Shown here piece by piece: positions 8,884 through 17,992 of a DNA stretch of 64,000 bases; the first letter of the stretch is position 1, and the number at the start of each line of letters is the position of its first letter. Source of the DNA: Longispora fulva (lineage in GTDB: Bacteria > Actinomycetota > Actinomycetes > Mycobacteriales > Micromonosporaceae); assembly GCF_015751905.1 (NCBI RefSeq), contig NZ_JADOUF010000001.1, forward strand, positions 8,431,501-8,495,500, in the 5' to 3' direction. Position numbers and translations under genes: made by a program. The notes beneath the pieces were generated by a model, which was given only the letters and a program-made list of their open reading frames with translations, searched no databases and was not told where the DNA came from.

Positions 8884-10098
8884 ATGCGCCGTCCCCGCAC
8901 GCCACTCGCCGCCCGCCGCCGGGCGCGGGGCCTCAGCCAGGAGAGTCTGGCCGCGCGGCTCGGGGTCGACCGGTCCACAGTGGCCCGCTGGGAGGGCGCG
9001 CGGACAGCGCCGCAGCCGGTGTTCCGTCCCCGGCTGGCGGCTGAGCTCGGCTGGTCGCCGGAGGAGTTGCACGCGGCGCTGGCGGAGGTGACCCCTGCGG
9101 AGACCTCCGGCGAATGGCCCGGGCCCTGGGCCTCGGACGCGGTGCGACCCGGCCCCGCGCGGCGGGACGGCACCACACGGCACATGCCCGTCCGCCCGCG
9201 TCCGGTCGACGAGGACGCCGTCCTCGACCTGCACGACCACCTCTATGACCTGGCCACCCGCTACGACACCGTCGCGTCACGGCACCTGGTCGCCCCCGTC
9301 ACCGCCTGCCACCGCGCCGCGGTCGACCTCGCCGGCACCACCCGCGACCCGGCCCTCCTCCCCAGGGTGCGCACCGCGGCCGCGGAGGCGGCGATCCTGC
9401 TCGGCCGGGTCGTCTGGGACGCCTCGGCGCGCACCGACAGCGTCAGGGCGCTGGCCCGCTTCACCGAGGCTCTCGGCTTCGCCAGCGCCGCCGACGACCA
9501 CGTCACCGGGACCCACGCCCTGCTCCGCACCAGCTATGTCGCCCTGTACGGCGACCGCGACCCGCTCGCCGGCGCCGCCCACGCCCGCCGGGCCGCGACC
9601 AGCGCCCGGCACAGCCCGTCCCTGCGCGCCCTCGCCCTGCTGCACGTCGCCGAGGCGCACGCGATGCTCGGCGAGGCCCGCGACTGCGAGGCGACCCTCG
9701 ACGCCGCGCACGCCCTGTTCGCCGACACCGACATCGACGACGTGGGCCGTTTCCTCCTGGACCCTGCGCCCTTCCCCCGCCTCGCCGGAGCCTGCGAGCT
9801 GCGCCTCGGCCGCCCGGCCCGCAGCCGAGCCCTCCTCGAGGAGGCCGTCGACCTCCCACCCACCAAAACCACAACCCTCATCCTGGGTACGCTCGCCCGC
9901 GCCCTCACCCTCGAACGCCACCTCGACGCCGCAGTCGCGACCCTGCACCGGACCGTCGACCAGCTCGCGGTCCACCGGGGCGCCGCCGGTACCCACGCGA
10001 CCCTCGCGGCGGTCCGCGACCTGGACCCCTGGCGAACGGAACCCCGGGTGGCGACCCTCCGCGACCGCCTGCACACCCTGGGTCTCCTCGCGCCCTGA
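8884..10098 (+). CDS. XRE-family transcriptional regulator with helical repeat domain
   Basis: The 404-residue protein opens with a canonical XRE helix-turn-helix at residues ~5-55 (ARGLSQESLAARLGVDRSTV then RWEGARTAPQP). The remainder is an all-helical, Ala/Leu/Arg-rich region of TPR-like character, with pairs such as HTLALLHVAEAHAMLGEA-type helices, as in the large actinomycete family of XRE-plus-TPR regulators that bind peptides or partner proteins. The ATG at 8884 directly follows the 11-bp repeats and has no clear Shine-Dalgarno sequence, so the message may be leaderless. It diverges from the small gene at 8476-8811. No pheromone peptide gene was recognised nearby. Confidence 0.8.
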   Translation: MRRPRTPLAARRRARGLSQESLAARLGVDRSTVARWEGARTAPQPVFRPRLAAELGWSPEELHAALAEVTPAETSGEWPGPWASDAVRPGPARRDGTTRHMPVRPRPVDEDAVLDLHDHLYDLATRYDTVASRHLVAPVTACHRAAVDLAGTTRDPALLPRVRTAAAEAAILLGRVVWDASARTDSVRALARFTEALGFASAADDHVTGTHALLRTSYVALYGDRDPLAGAAHARRAATSARHSPSLRALALLHVAEAHAMLGEARDCEATLDAAHALFADTDIDDVGRFLLDPAPFPRLAGACELRLGRPARSRALLEEAVDLPPTKTTTLILGTLARALTLERHLDAAVATLHRTVDQLAVHRGAAGTHATLAAVRDLDPWRTEPRVATLRDRLHTLGLLAP

Positions 10099-10194
10099 CC
10101 CTGGCGGGGGACCGTGTGCCGAAAACGTGCCACAACATGGGGCCCGGTTCACCGGTCGCCGAGAATGTCGGTGGCAGCGGGTAGCCTGCTGTGC

Positions 10195-10992
10195 GTGCTG
10201 ACTGTCTCCACCGTGAATGTCAACGGCCTGCGCGCCGCCTCCGGCAAGGGCTACCTGGAGTGGCTCGCCGCCACGGACGCCGACGTCGTCTGCCTGCAGG
10301 AGGTGCGCGCCGAGGCCCACCAGCTCACCGACGAGGTCCGCGAGCCCGAGGGCTGGCACACGTTCTACGCGCCCGCCGCCGCCAAGGGCCGGGCCGGTGT
10401 GGCCGTGCTCACCCGCCGCGAGCCCTTCGAACACCGGGTCGGTTTCGGCTCCACCGAGTTCGACGGCTCCGGCCGCTACCTGGAGGTCGACCTCCCGGGC
10501 GTCACCATCGCCAGCCTCTACCTCCCGTCCGGCGAGACGGGCACCGACCGCCAGTCGGAGAAGGAACGCTTCATGGCGGAGTTCATCGACTACCTGGCCG
10601 GGCTGCGCAAGCGCGCCGAGTCCGACGGCCGCGAGGTGCTGGTCTGCGGCGACTGGAACATCGCGCACCGCGAGGCCGACCTGAAGAACTGGAAGACCAA
10701 CCAGAAGACGGCCGGCTTCCTCCCGGAGGAGCGCGCCTGGCTCACCCGGCTCTACGACGAGGTGGGCTACGCCGACGTCGTCCGCGGCCTGCACCCGGAC
10801 GGCCCGGGCCCGTACACCTGGTGGTCGTACCGGGGGAAGGCCTTCGACAACGACGCCGGCTGGCGGATCGACTACCACGTCAGCACCCCAGGCCTGGCGT
10901 CTCGTGCGACGGCCGCCCGGGTGGAGCGCGCGGAGACCTACGAGGGCCGCTGGTCCGACCACGCCCCGGTCACGGTGACGTACACCACGTAG
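10195..10992 (+). CDS. xth: Exodeoxyribonuclease III / AP endonuclease family protein
   Basis: The 265-residue product belongs to the endonuclease/exonuclease/phosphatase fold. The N-terminal strand reads VSTVNVNGLRAA, the metal-binding Glu is in VVCLQEVRAE, the catalytic GDWNIAH and late SDHAPVTV motifs are present, and WWSYRGKAFDNDAGWRIDYH is the ExoIII-specific recognition loop. The family removes 3'-blocking groups and cuts abasic sites in base-excision repair. The GTG at 10195 aligns with the usual family start (MLTVSTVNVNG); an ATG at 10165 is in frame but would add ten atypical residues. Uracil-DNA glycosylase, an earlier step of the same pathway, lies 1 kb away on the other strand. 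Confidence 0.93.
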   Translation: MLTVSTVNVNGLRAASGKGYLEWLAATDADVVCLQEVRAEAHQLTDEVREPEGWHTFYAPAAAKGRAGVAVLTRREPFEHRVGFGSTEFDGSGRYLEVDLPGVTIASLYLPSGETGTDRQSEKERFMAEFIDYLAGLRKRAESDGREVLVCGDWNIAHREADLKNWKTNQKTAGFLPEERAWLTRLYDEVGYADVVRGLHPDGPGPYTWWSYRGKAFDNDAGWRIDYHVSTPGLASRATAARVERAETYEGRWSDHAPVTVTYTT

Positions 10993-11170
10993 TCCGGCGC
11001 GCGGGTCCCGCCGCGCGGGCGGGGCTGCCGTCCATGCGCCGGTCCGGCTCGTGTCGCCTCCGGTTCGCGGTTCGGGAGTCGCCGATGGGCGCTGGCTGTG
11101 GCCCGGGCGTTGGCGCGCTCCCGCCCGTGGCCGGGGTCACCCCGGCCCGCCCGGGCCACAGGTCATCCCC

Positions 11171-11536
11171 CTACGCGTCGATGTTCTCGCAGTGGTCCCT
11201 GACCGCGTACACCGCTCCGGTGGTCGTGTTCGTCAACGGGTAGTACCGGTGGCCGGCGTAGAAGTCGGCGCTCCACACGTACCCGTTGAGGGTGGTCGTG
11301 GTCTTCCACGTGATCACGACGTCCCCGGTGTGCATCGTGCCGACGGCGGCGGTCGTGGTGCTCGCGCCGTAGCGCACGGACTGGCCGTCGCCGGCCGCCG
11401 TCACCGTGTAGAAGCACTGGACCCGCAACGGGGTGGCGGCCTGGGCCGCGCCGACCGGCACGGTCACCGCCGCGACGGTGGCGGCACCGGCCAGGGCGAG
11501 CGCCGCGATCCGGGAACGGGTAAGGACAGAAGTCAT
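11171..11536 (-). CDS. Small secreted SH3-like protein
   Basis: An ATG at 11536 follows an AGGAGG with ideal spacing. The 121-residue product has a signal peptide (SRIAALALAGAATVAAVTVP, cleavage after AAQA-A) and a compact beta-rich domain containing VRYGAST, HTGDVVITW and two cysteines (QCFYTV and DHCENIDA). The spacing VRxGxST...G resembles bacterial SH3-like domains that bind cell-wall components. It lies between xth and ung without an evident operon partner, and the 178-bp stretch on its 3' side (10993-11170) holds no gene. The exact role is unknown. Confidence 0.7.
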   Translation of the reverse strand: MTSVLTRSRIAALALAGAATVAAVTVPVGAAQAATPLRVQCFYTVTAAGDGQSVRYGASTTTAAVGTMHTGDVVITWKTTTTLNGYVWSADFYAGHRYYPLTNTTTGAVYAVRDHCENIDA

Positions 11537-11864
<328 letters not shown>

Positions 11865-12539
11865 TCAGGAGGGCAACGTCCAGTCGATCGGCTCGGCACC
11901 CTGAGCGACCAGCAGCTCGTTCGCCCGGCTGAACGGCCGCGATCCGAAGAATCCCCGGTCGGCGGACATCGGACTCGGGTGCACCGACTCGACGCACGGC
12001 GTCGACCCCAGCAGCGGCCGCAGCCCCTGCGCGTCGCGCCCCCACAGGATCGCCACCAGCGGCTTGTCCCGGGCGACCAGGGCCCGGATCGCCTGGTCGG
12101 TGACCTTCTCCCAGCCCTTGTTCTTGTGCGCGCCGGGATTGCGCGGTGCCGTGGTGAGTGACCGGTTGAGCAGCAGGACGCCCTGCTCGGCCCACGGGGT
12201 CAGGTCGCCGGTGGCGGGCTTGGGCAGGCCCAGGTCCGTCATGTACTCCTTGAAGATGTTGATCAGGCTCGGCGGGATCCGGCGCACGTCCGGTGCCACC
12301 GAGAAGCTCAGCCCCACGGCGTTGCCCGGGGTCGGGTAGGGGTCCTGGCCGACGAGGAGGAGCCGGACACTGTCCAGCGGCTGGGTGAAGGCCCGCAGGA
12401 TGTTCTCCCCGGCGGGCAGGTAGCTGCGCCCGGCGGCGATCTCCTCCCGGAGGAACTCACCCATCGCTGTGATGTTCGGCTGCACGGGTTCGAGGGCCTC
12501 GGCCCAGCCCGGATCGACAAGTTCGGTCAATGTTGCCAC
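11865..12539 (-). CDS. ung: Uracil-DNA glycosylase, family 1
   Basis: The 224-residue enzyme excises uracil from DNA to start base-excision repair. It has the water-activating loop [18 protein letters not shown], the aromatic and proline-rich loop [11 protein letters not shown], the uracil-specificity Asn in [10 protein letters not shown] and the leucine-loop [18 protein letters not shown]. The GTG at 12539 gives [16 protein letters not shown], the usual family length of about 225 residues. The open frame continues upstream to 12803 but codes for low-complexity Arg/Gly sequence. There is no strong ribosome site at the GTG. It is likely monocistronic. Confidence 0.95.
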   Translation of the reverse strand: MATLTELVDPGWAEALEPVQPNITAMGEFLREEIAAGRSYLPAGENILRAFTQPLDSVRLLLVGQDPYPTPGNAVGLSFSVAPDVRRIPPSLINIFKEYMTDLGLPKPATGDLTPWAEQGVLLLNRSLTTAPRNPGAHKNKGWEKVTDQAIRALVARDKPLVAILWGRDAQGLRPLLGSTPCVESVHPSPMSADRGFFGSRPFSRANELLVAQGAEPIDWTLPS

Positions 12540-12913
12540 GCCACGAAACCTTAGTCGCCACCCCCGACAAAACCGGCCCGGGGCGTCGAACCGCCTCGAG
12601 CCCGGTGCCGACCCGCTACCGCCGACGCCCACCGAGCCCCGCCACGACATGCCGCCGACGCCGCCAAGCCGCCAGAGCCAGGTGGCATGCTGCCTGCCCC
12701 GTCCAAGGGCGATCGGCGACCGCGCCGACGACCCTCGTCCACCCATCATCCCTGCTAGGGAAAACCCTTGAATTGCGCCGCATCCTGGGCACTTGCGCGG
12801 CATCGGGTGACAACCTCGCGTCTGCCCCTTGACACCTGATTATTCATAAATCTAAATCTTTGGTAGGTCCTAACGGTCCCTGTTACATGAACCCCTCATC
12901 ATGGAGCGTGAAC
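12540..12913. other. 374-bp intergenic region containing snapalysin promoter
   Basis: The left two thirds are GC-rich and hold no supported gene. The last 90 bp become AT-rich and include a promoter candidate at 12829-12858. It lies between two divergent genes, ung and the protease. The LysR-type activator gene that often sits divergent to snapalysin genes in Streptomyces is absent here. Confidence 0.6.
12829..12858 (+). promoter_or_regulatory. Candidate sigma-70-type promoter for the snapalysin gene
   Basis: A perfect -35 hexamer TTGACA at 12829-12834 is followed, after 18 bp, by TAAATC at 12853-12858. The surrounding 40 bases are strikingly AT-rich for this genome. The predicted start would give a leader of about 45 bases before the ATG at 12914. 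Confidence 0.5.
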
Positions 12914-13501
12914 ATGACTCCCAGGAGCTTCCTGCGCGGTATGCGGAACGTGACCATCGCGGTCGCGGTCGCCGGCAGCGCACTGCTCTTCGGCGGCGGC
13001 GCGGCCCAGGCCGCTCCGGCGGCCGCCGCCCCTGCCCCGGCCCTCGCCGCCCGGACCCTGGTGTACAACGCCAGCGGTGCCGGCCAGTTCTCGGCCACCG
13101 CCGACCAGGCCGTCGCGATCTGGAACCAGCGGGTGCCCAACGTGCACCTGCAGAAGACGGGCAGCCCGACCATCTACATCTACGTGACCAACAGTGGCGG
13201 CTCCCGCGCCTACGTCCAGGGTCTGGGTCGGGGCACCGTCTACATCGACACCACCCAGGTCAACCAGGGTCACAGCCCGCTGCGGATCCTCGCGCACGAG
13301 CTGGGCCACATCCTCGGCCTGCCGGACAACTACAACGGTAACTGCGCGATCCTGATGTCCGGCGGCAGCGCCGGTACCTCGTGCAAGAACCCGAACCCGA
13401 GCACCGCCGAGGCGTCGCGGGTGAACCAGCTGTTCAGCTTCGCGCCGGCCCTCGCGGGCAAGGACGAGGCGTTCGTCGCACCGGTCTGCCACGTCTACTA
13501 G
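12914..13501 (+). CDS. snpA: Snapalysin-type secreted metalloprotease (M7)
   Basis: The 195-residue precursor starts at an ATG with GGAG seven bases upstream. It has a twin-basic signal peptide ending in AAQA and a short Ala/Pro propeptide. The M7 catalytic domain contains HELGHILGLPDNYNG, in which the two His, the distal Asp and the Glu match the snapalysin zinc site HExxHxxGxxD. A cysteine pair (NGNCAILMS and GTSCKN) and the DNYNG...SCKNP run are typical of the family. It would act extracellularly as a small neutral protease. A perfect hairpin follows the stop. Confidence 0.93.
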   Translation: MTPRSFLRGMRNVTIAVAVAGSALLFGGGAAQAAPAAAAPAPALAARTLVYNASGAGQFSATADQAVAIWNQRVPNVHLQKTGSPTIYIYVTNSGGSRAYVQGLGRGTVYIDTTQVNQGHSPLRILAHELGHILGLPDNYNGNCAILMSGGSAGTSCKNPNPSTAEASRVNQLFSFAPALAGKDEAFVAPVCHVY

Positions 13502-13509
13502 ACGGGTAC

Positions 13510-13542
13510 GGAGCCGCCGATCCCACCAGGGTCGGCGGCTCC
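13510..13542 (+). terminator. Hairpin terminator after snapalysin
   Basis: GGAGCCGCCGA (13510-13520) pairs perfectly with TCGGCGGCTCC (13532-13542) across an 11-base loop, beginning eight bases after the stop codon. There is no T-run, as is common for actinobacterial terminators. Confidence 0.7.
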
Positions 13543-13749
13543 CGCACGTCGGTCGAACAGTCCCGGGCCACCTGCGGCGCCCCGCACGTGGTGCTGGTGC
13601 TCTACGACCCGTCGTGGCGCGGCCAGGGCATTCCGGGCCTGGCTCCGCGCCGAGACGGCTCCGCGAACGCTCCCGGCAGGCCCCGCGCAGGCTCCGCGCC
13701 GCAGACGACGTCCGAATGCTCCCGCCACCCCGGCGGTACCCTGGTGATC

Positions 13750-14418
13750 ATGGCTTCCGTGTTGTCTCTGAACATCGGCCGGATCACCCCGACCGAACAC
13801 GCCACGCCCGGCGAGACCGGCATCGACAAGCGCCCGGTCCCGGGCCCGGTGGCGGTGACGGCCCCCGGGCCCAAGGGCGTCGGCGGCAGCGGCCTGGCCG
13901 GCGACCGGATCCGCGACCTGCGCCACCACGGCGGCGACGACCAGGCCGTCTACGCCTACGCCGCGGAGGACCTCGACGCGTGGGCCGCGGAGTTGGGCCG
14001 CGAGCTGCGCCCGGGCATGTTCGGCGAGAACCTGACCACCGTCGGCCTCGACGTCACGGGTGCGCTGATCGGCGAGCGCTGGCGGGTGGGGCCGCAGGTC
14101 GTGCTGGAGGTGACCACGGCGCGGATCCCGTGCCGGACGTTCGCGGGATGGCTGGGGGAGAAGCGCTGGGTGCGGCGGTTCACGGAGCGGGGCGTGCCCG
14201 GGTCGTACCTGAGAGTGATCGTCCCTGGGGAGATCCGGGCCGGTGACGGGATCGAGGTCCTGCACCGCCCGGACCACGACGTGACCGTCGGGGTGGCCTT
14301 CCGGGCCTTGACGACGGACCGGGACCTGCTGCCGAGGCTCCTCGCCGCCCGCGCGCTGCACCCGGAGGCCCTGGCCCAGGCCGAGAAGGGCGAGCCGATC
14401 GTCCTCGACGGCCCATGA
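13750..14418 (+). CDS. MOSC domain protein (YiiM-like)
   Basis: The 222-residue protein begins MASVLSLNIGRITPTEH. It shows the MOSC core: GLAGDRIRDLRHHGGDDQAV, FGENLTT and the conserved cysteine region ITTARIPC-like sequence (TTARIPCRTFAGW). A C-terminal helical extension is typical of YiiM. MOSC proteins use a Cys to handle sulfur for molybdenum cofactor or to reduce N-hydroxylated compounds through Mo cofactor binding. The ATG at 13750 fits the family start; an in-frame GTG at 13744 is possible. The stop overlaps a palindrome that probably belongs to the next operon. Confidence 0.88.
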   Translation: MASVLSLNIGRITPTEHATPGETGIDKRPVPGPVAVTAPGPKGVGGSGLAGDRIRDLRHHGGDDQAVYAYAAEDLDAWAAELGRELRPGMFGENLTTVGLDVTGALIGERWRVGPQVVLEVTTARIPCRTFAGWLGEKRWVRRFTERGVPGSYLRVIVPGEIRAGDGIEVLHRPDHDVTVGVAFRALTTDRDLLPRLLAARALHPEALAQAEKGEPIVLDGP

Positions 14419-14429
14419 CAACTGTCATG
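14414..14429 (+). promoter_or_regulatory. CATGACA/TGTCATG palindrome upstream of ABC-TCS operon
   Basis: CATGACA (14414-14420) and TGTCATG (14423-14429) form a perfect 7-bp inverted repeat with a two-base centre. A further TCATGAC lies about 10 bp downstream (14436-14442). The site overlaps the MOSC stop codon and sits 53 bp before the ABC ATPase start. It is a plausible binding site for the NarL-type response regulator encoded at the end of the same operon; that link is inferred. Confidence 0.5.
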
Positions 14430-14481
14430 CCAAGATCATGACGCGCGACCGGGGTACGCCCGGCCCCGGACCGGCAGAGTC

Positions 14482-15402
14482 ATGGGCATGACAACGACAG
14501 CGACTGTCCAGGCCGGATCGGCCGTCAGTCTGACCGGACTCCACAAGCGGTACGGCGACCTCCGCGCCGTCGACGGCGTCGACCTGACCATCGCCCCCGG
14601 TGAGGTCGTCGCCCTCCTGGGCCCCAACGGGGCCGGCAAGTCGACCACGGTGGACATGCTCCTCGGCCTGAGCAAGCCCGACGCCGGCCAGGTGCGGATC
14701 TTCGGCCGCACGCCGCGCGACGCGGTCCGGGCCGGCGTGATCGGCGCGATGCTGCAGAAGGACAACCTGCGCGCCAACGCCACGGTCCGCGAGACCATCG
14801 AGATCATCGCCACCCTGCACGGCAAGCCCGAGCGGGTCGCGCCCACGATGGCGACGGTCGGGATCACCGACATCGCCAAGCAGAAGTGCGGCAAGCTGTC
14901 CGGCGGTCAGAAGCAGCGTGTCCGGTTCGCGCTGGCCATGGTCAGCGACCCCGACCTGCTGGTGCTGGACGAGCCCACGGTCGCCATGGACGTCGAGATC
15001 CGCCGGCAGTTCTGGCGGTCGATGCGGGAGTACACCGACGCCGGCCGCACGGTCCTGTTCGCCACCCACTACCTGGAGGAGGCCCAGGAGTACGCCGACC
15101 GGGTCGTCCTGCTCCGTTCCGGCCGGGTGATCGCCGACGGCACGGTCGCCCAGGTCCGGGCCGCCGCCTCCGGTCGTACGCTGCGCGCCGTCGTGCCGGA
15201 CGCCACCGAGGCCCAGCTGGCCGCGCTGCCCGGCGTCACCTCCCTCGAACTCCGCGACGGCCGCGCCGTCCTGAGCTGCGCCGACTCCGACGCCGCCGTC
15301 CGCGCCCTGCTGCGCGAGCACCCCGAAGCCCACGACATTGAGATCGCAGCAGTGAACCTCGAGGACGCCTTCCTCGCGCTCACCGGAGAGGACGCCCGAT
15401 GA
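14482..15402 (+). CDS. ABC exporter ATP-binding protein (DrrA-like)
   Basis: The 306-residue ATPase has Walker A GPNGAGKSTT, signature LSGGQKQRVRFAL, Walker B LLVLDEPT and the switch His in TVLFATHYLEEAQ. A C-terminal domain follows that is typical of the daunorubicin-resistance/ABC-2 class. It energises the permease encoded immediately downstream; the ATGA overlap with that gene indicates translational coupling. The start is ATG at 14482, with an alternative at 14488. The substrate is not predictable; lipid, antibiotic or peptide export are all known for the class. Confidence 0.92.
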   Translation: MGMTTTATVQAGSAVSLTGLHKRYGDLRAVDGVDLTIAPGEVVALLGPNGAGKSTTVDMLLGLSKPDAGQVRIFGRTPRDAVRAGVIGAMLQKDNLRANATVRETIEIIATLHGKPERVAPTMATVGITDIAKQKCGKLSGGQKQRVRFALAMVSDPDLLVLDEPTVAMDVEIRRQFWRSMREYTDAGRTVLFATHYLEEAQEYADRVVLLRSGRVIADGTVAQVRAAASGRTLRAVVPDATEAQLAALPGVTSLELRDGRAVLSCADSDAAVRALLREHPEAHDIEIAAVNLEDAFLALTGEDAR

Positions 15403-16136
15403 ACCTGCGCTACCTGGCCATCGAGGCCAAGCTCGTCGCCCGCAACAGCCGGTTCACCGTCTTCACCGTGGTCATGCCGTCGGTGCTGTTCGTCATCTAC
15501 TGCGGCCTGTGGGCCAAGAACGGCGCGACGTACCCCGACGGCTCGGCCGTGGCCCCGTCCCTGATGGTCGCGATGGCCGCGTACGGCTCGATGGGCGCGG
15601 CCCTGTCCACCGGCGCGCAGATCGCCATGGAGCGCGGGATCGGCTGGCAGCGGCAGTTGCGGCTCACGCCGATGCCGGGCGTGACGTACATGCTCACCAA
15701 GGGTCTGCTCGCCATGCTGATGGCGTTCCCGACCATCGGCCTGGTGTCCCTGCTCGGGCTGACCCAGGGCGTGGACCTCAGTGGCGGCCAGTGGCTGCGC
15801 CTGATCCTCGGCCTCTGGCTGGCCGCGGCCCCGTTCGCGGTGCTCGGCATCATGATCGGCCAGTACGCCACGGTCGACAGCCTCCAGCCGATCGTCAGCG
15901 GCCTGATGATGGTGCTCGGCCTGCTCGGCGGCATGTGGATCCCGGCCCAGATCGTGCCGGACTGGATGCAGAACATCATGAAGATCACGCCGACGTACTG
16001 GCTCCGCGAGGTCGGCCAGGCGGCCTTCGCCCCGCACCCGGTCCTCGGCACGGCGGCGGCGGTCCTCGGCGGGTACGCGGTGGTGGCCGGTCTCCTGGCC
16101 GCCCGCCGCTACGTGACCGACACGGCCCGCGTCTAG
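15399..16136 (+). CDS. ABC-2 type permease
   Basis: The 245-residue membrane protein has about six helices (VVMPSVLFVIYCGLW, LMVAMAAYGSMGAAL, GLVSLLGLTQGV and others) and the ABC-2 motif region with LLGGMWIPAQIVPDWM before the last helices. It partners the upstream ATPase, with which it overlaps by four bases. Only ten bases separate it from the histidine kinase gene, so the four genes probably form one transcript. This is the DesKR/YvfTU-like arrangement of a transporter with a two-component sensor. Confidence 0.9.
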   Translation: MNLRYLAIEAKLVARNSRFTVFTVVMPSVLFVIYCGLWAKNGATYPDGSAVAPSLMVAMAAYGSMGAALSTGAQIAMERGIGWQRQLRLTPMPGVTYMLTKGLLAMLMAFPTIGLVSLLGLTQGVDLSGGQWLRLILGLWLAAAPFAVLGIMIGQYATVDSLQPIVSGLMMVLGLLGGMWIPAQIVPDWMQNIMKITPTYWLREVGQAAFAPHPVLGTAAAVLGGYAVVAGLLAARRYVTDTARV

Positions 16137-16145
16137 TCTTCGACC

Positions 16146-17315
16146 ATGACGACTGACGCCAGCCCGGTACCGGAGCCCCCGGTGCCGGGCGCCGTCCGTG
16201 GCATGCTGGGCCGCAGGGTCGGCGTACTGGTCACGGTGTTCTTCTCGCTGTTCCTGGTCTCGTTCGCCGCCGACGTGGCGACGTCCGACCGCCCGACCGG
16301 CACGAAGATCGCGTTCCTGGCGGTCCTGTCCGTCTACGGCCTGAGCTACGGCTTCGGCGTGATCTTGTTCTGGAACGCCGTGACCGGCCGCAAACTGGCC
16401 CTGGTCGGCTGGCTGCTCCTCCTGTTCGTCGCGCTGCTGACCATCGGCGGGCTGCCGACGATGATGCTCGCGACGTACATCATCGGCCCGGTCTCGGTGA
16501 TGCTCCCGTTCCGCTGGGCCGTCGGTCTCAGCGGGGCCCTGCTCGCTGGCCTGCTGGTCGCGATGGTGGTCACCGGCGAGGACCTGATGGGCGCGTGGCT
16601 GGGCCTGCTGGCGATCGCCGCCTCGGTGGCGCTGATGGGCCGGCTGATGACGGTGAACCGGGAGCTGTTCACCGCCCGGCACGAACTCGCCACGATGGCC
16701 GTGAGCCAGGAACGGGCCCGGGTCGCCCGCGACCTGCACGACGTCCTCGGCCACAGCCTGACCACGATCACTGTGAAGGCCGGCCTGGCCCGCCGGATCC
16801 TGGAGTCCGACCCGAACGGCGTGGACCGGGCCGTCGCGGAGATCGCCGACCTCGAACGGCTGTCCCGGCAGGCGCTCACCGAGGTCCGCGCGACGGTCTC
16901 CGGGTACCGCAAGGCCTCCCTGGCCGCCGAGCTCGCCGGCGCGAACGTCGCCCTCGCTGCCGCGGACATCGTCGCCGACCTGCCGCACGCGGTCGACGAC
17001 GTGCCCCCGGAGCTGCAGGAGTCCCTCGCCTACGTGGTCCGTGAGGGCGTCACCAACGTGCTGCGGCACTCGGGCGCGACCCGCTGCCAGATCCGGCTCG
17101 GCCCGACCTGGCTGGAGGTCCGCGACAACGGCGTCGCCCCGCCCGGCCCGGCCGGCAACGGGCTCACCGGCCTGCGGGAGCGGCTCGCGGCCGTGGGCGG
17201 CACGGTCGACGCCGGCCCGCTGCCCGGCGGCGGCTTCATGATCCGCGCGTCGGTCCCACCCCGGCCTTCGACCACTTCCGAGACGGCACCGACTTCTGTG
17301 GAGGAGACGACGTGA
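16146..17315 (+). CDS. Sensor histidine kinase, NarL-class (HisKA_3)
   Basis: The 389-residue kinase has about five to six N-terminal membrane helices (residues 20-175). A dimerisation/phosphoacceptor helix carries RDLHDVLGHSLTTIT (His198), and the HATPase_c domain has N-box ECVREGVTN-like sequence (VVREGVTNVLRHS), DNGVAP and GNGLTGLRERL. It lacks a recognisable extracellular ligand domain, as in DesK-type sensors that read membrane or cell-envelope state. Its stop overlaps the response-regulator GTG (GTGA), so the two are made together and should act as a pair controlling the ABC exporter. Confidence 0.93.
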   Translation: MTTDASPVPEPPVPGAVRGMLGRRVGVLVTVFFSLFLVSFAADVATSDRPTGTKIAFLAVLSVYGLSYGFGVILFWNAVTGRKLALVGWLLLLFVALLTIGGLPTMMLATYIIGPVSVMLPFRWAVGLSGALLAGLLVAMVVTGEDLMGAWLGLLAIAASVALMGRLMTVNRELFTARHELATMAVSQERARVARDLHDVLGHSLTTITVKAGLARRILESDPNGVDRAVAEIADLERLSRQALTEVRATVSGYRKASLAAELAGANVALAAADIVADLPHAVDDVPPELQESLAYVVREGVTNVLRHSGATRCQIRLGPTWLEVRDNGVAPPGPAGNGLTGLRERLAAVGGTVDAGPLPGGGFMIRASVPPRPSTTSETAPTSVEETT

Positions 17316-17917
17316 TCAGGGTTTTGCTGGCCGACGACCAGGCCCTGGTGCGCGGCGCGCTCGCAGCGATGCTCAGCATCGAGCCCGACATCGAGGTCGT
17401 GGCCCAGGTGGCCTCCGGCGACGAGGTGCTGGCCGCCGCGAGGGCAGCGACCCCCGACGTGGCCCTGCTCGACGTGCAGATGCCCGGCAAGGACGGCCTC
17501 ACGGCCGCCGCCGAGCTGCACCGGGCGCTGCCGGGCGTGCGGATCGTGATCTGCACGACGTTCGGCCGCCCCGGGTACCTGGCCCGGGCGATGGCCGCCG
17601 GGGCCGTCGGCTTCGTGGTGAAGGACGCCCCTCCGGAGCAGCTCGTCGACGCGGTCCGCCGGGTGCACGCCGGTCTCCGGGTGGTCGACCCGGCACTGGC
17701 CGCGGAGTCCCTGGCCACGGGCGCGAGCCCGCTGACCCCGCGCGAACACGAGGTGCTCCTGGCGGCCGTCGCCGGCGGCACGGTCTCCGACCTCGCGAAA
17801 CAGCTCCGCCTGTCGGAGGGCACCGTCCGCAACCACCTGTCCTCGGCGATCGGCAAGACCGGGGCGAGGACGTCCCCGGAGGCGGCCCGGATCGCGGAGG
17901 AACGCGGCTGGCTCTGA
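17312..17917 (+). CDS. NarL/LuxR-family response regulator
   Basis: The 201-residue protein has a receiver domain with acidic pocket LLADDQ, phosphoacceptor Asp54 in VALLDVQMPGKDG and the Lys in FVVKDAPPEQL. A C-terminal LuxR-type helix-turn-helix follows (SPLTPREHEVLLAAV and LRLSEGTVRNHLSSAIGKTG). It is the cognate regulator of the kinase just upstream. The palindrome at 14414-14429 is the best candidate for its own operator. Confidence 0.94.
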   Translation: MIRVLLADDQALVRGALAAMLSIEPDIEVVAQVASGDEVLAAARAATPDVALLDVQMPGKDGLTAAAELHRALPGVRIVICTTFGRPGYLARAMAAGAVGFVVKDAPPEQLVDAVRRVHAGLRVVDPALAAESLATGASPLTPREHEVLLAAVAGGTVSDLAKQLRLSEGTVRNHLSSAIGKTGARTSPEAARIAEERGWL

Positions 17918-17992
17918 CCGGAGCAGACCCGGCGCGGTGCGCACCCGTCCGGGGGCTGGGCACGTTCCTGAACGCTCGGTAGGCTCCGGCCC

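Noticed and set aside
6920-8905. A 661-residue minus-strand frame opposite secDF
   Set aside because: Shadow of the sense gene; composition is of low-complexity D/E/R/H type without domains.
12540-12803. N-terminal extension of uracil-DNA glycosylase
   Set aside because: The extra frame encodes Arg/Gly-rich low-complexity sequence, and the GTG at 12539 gives the family length.
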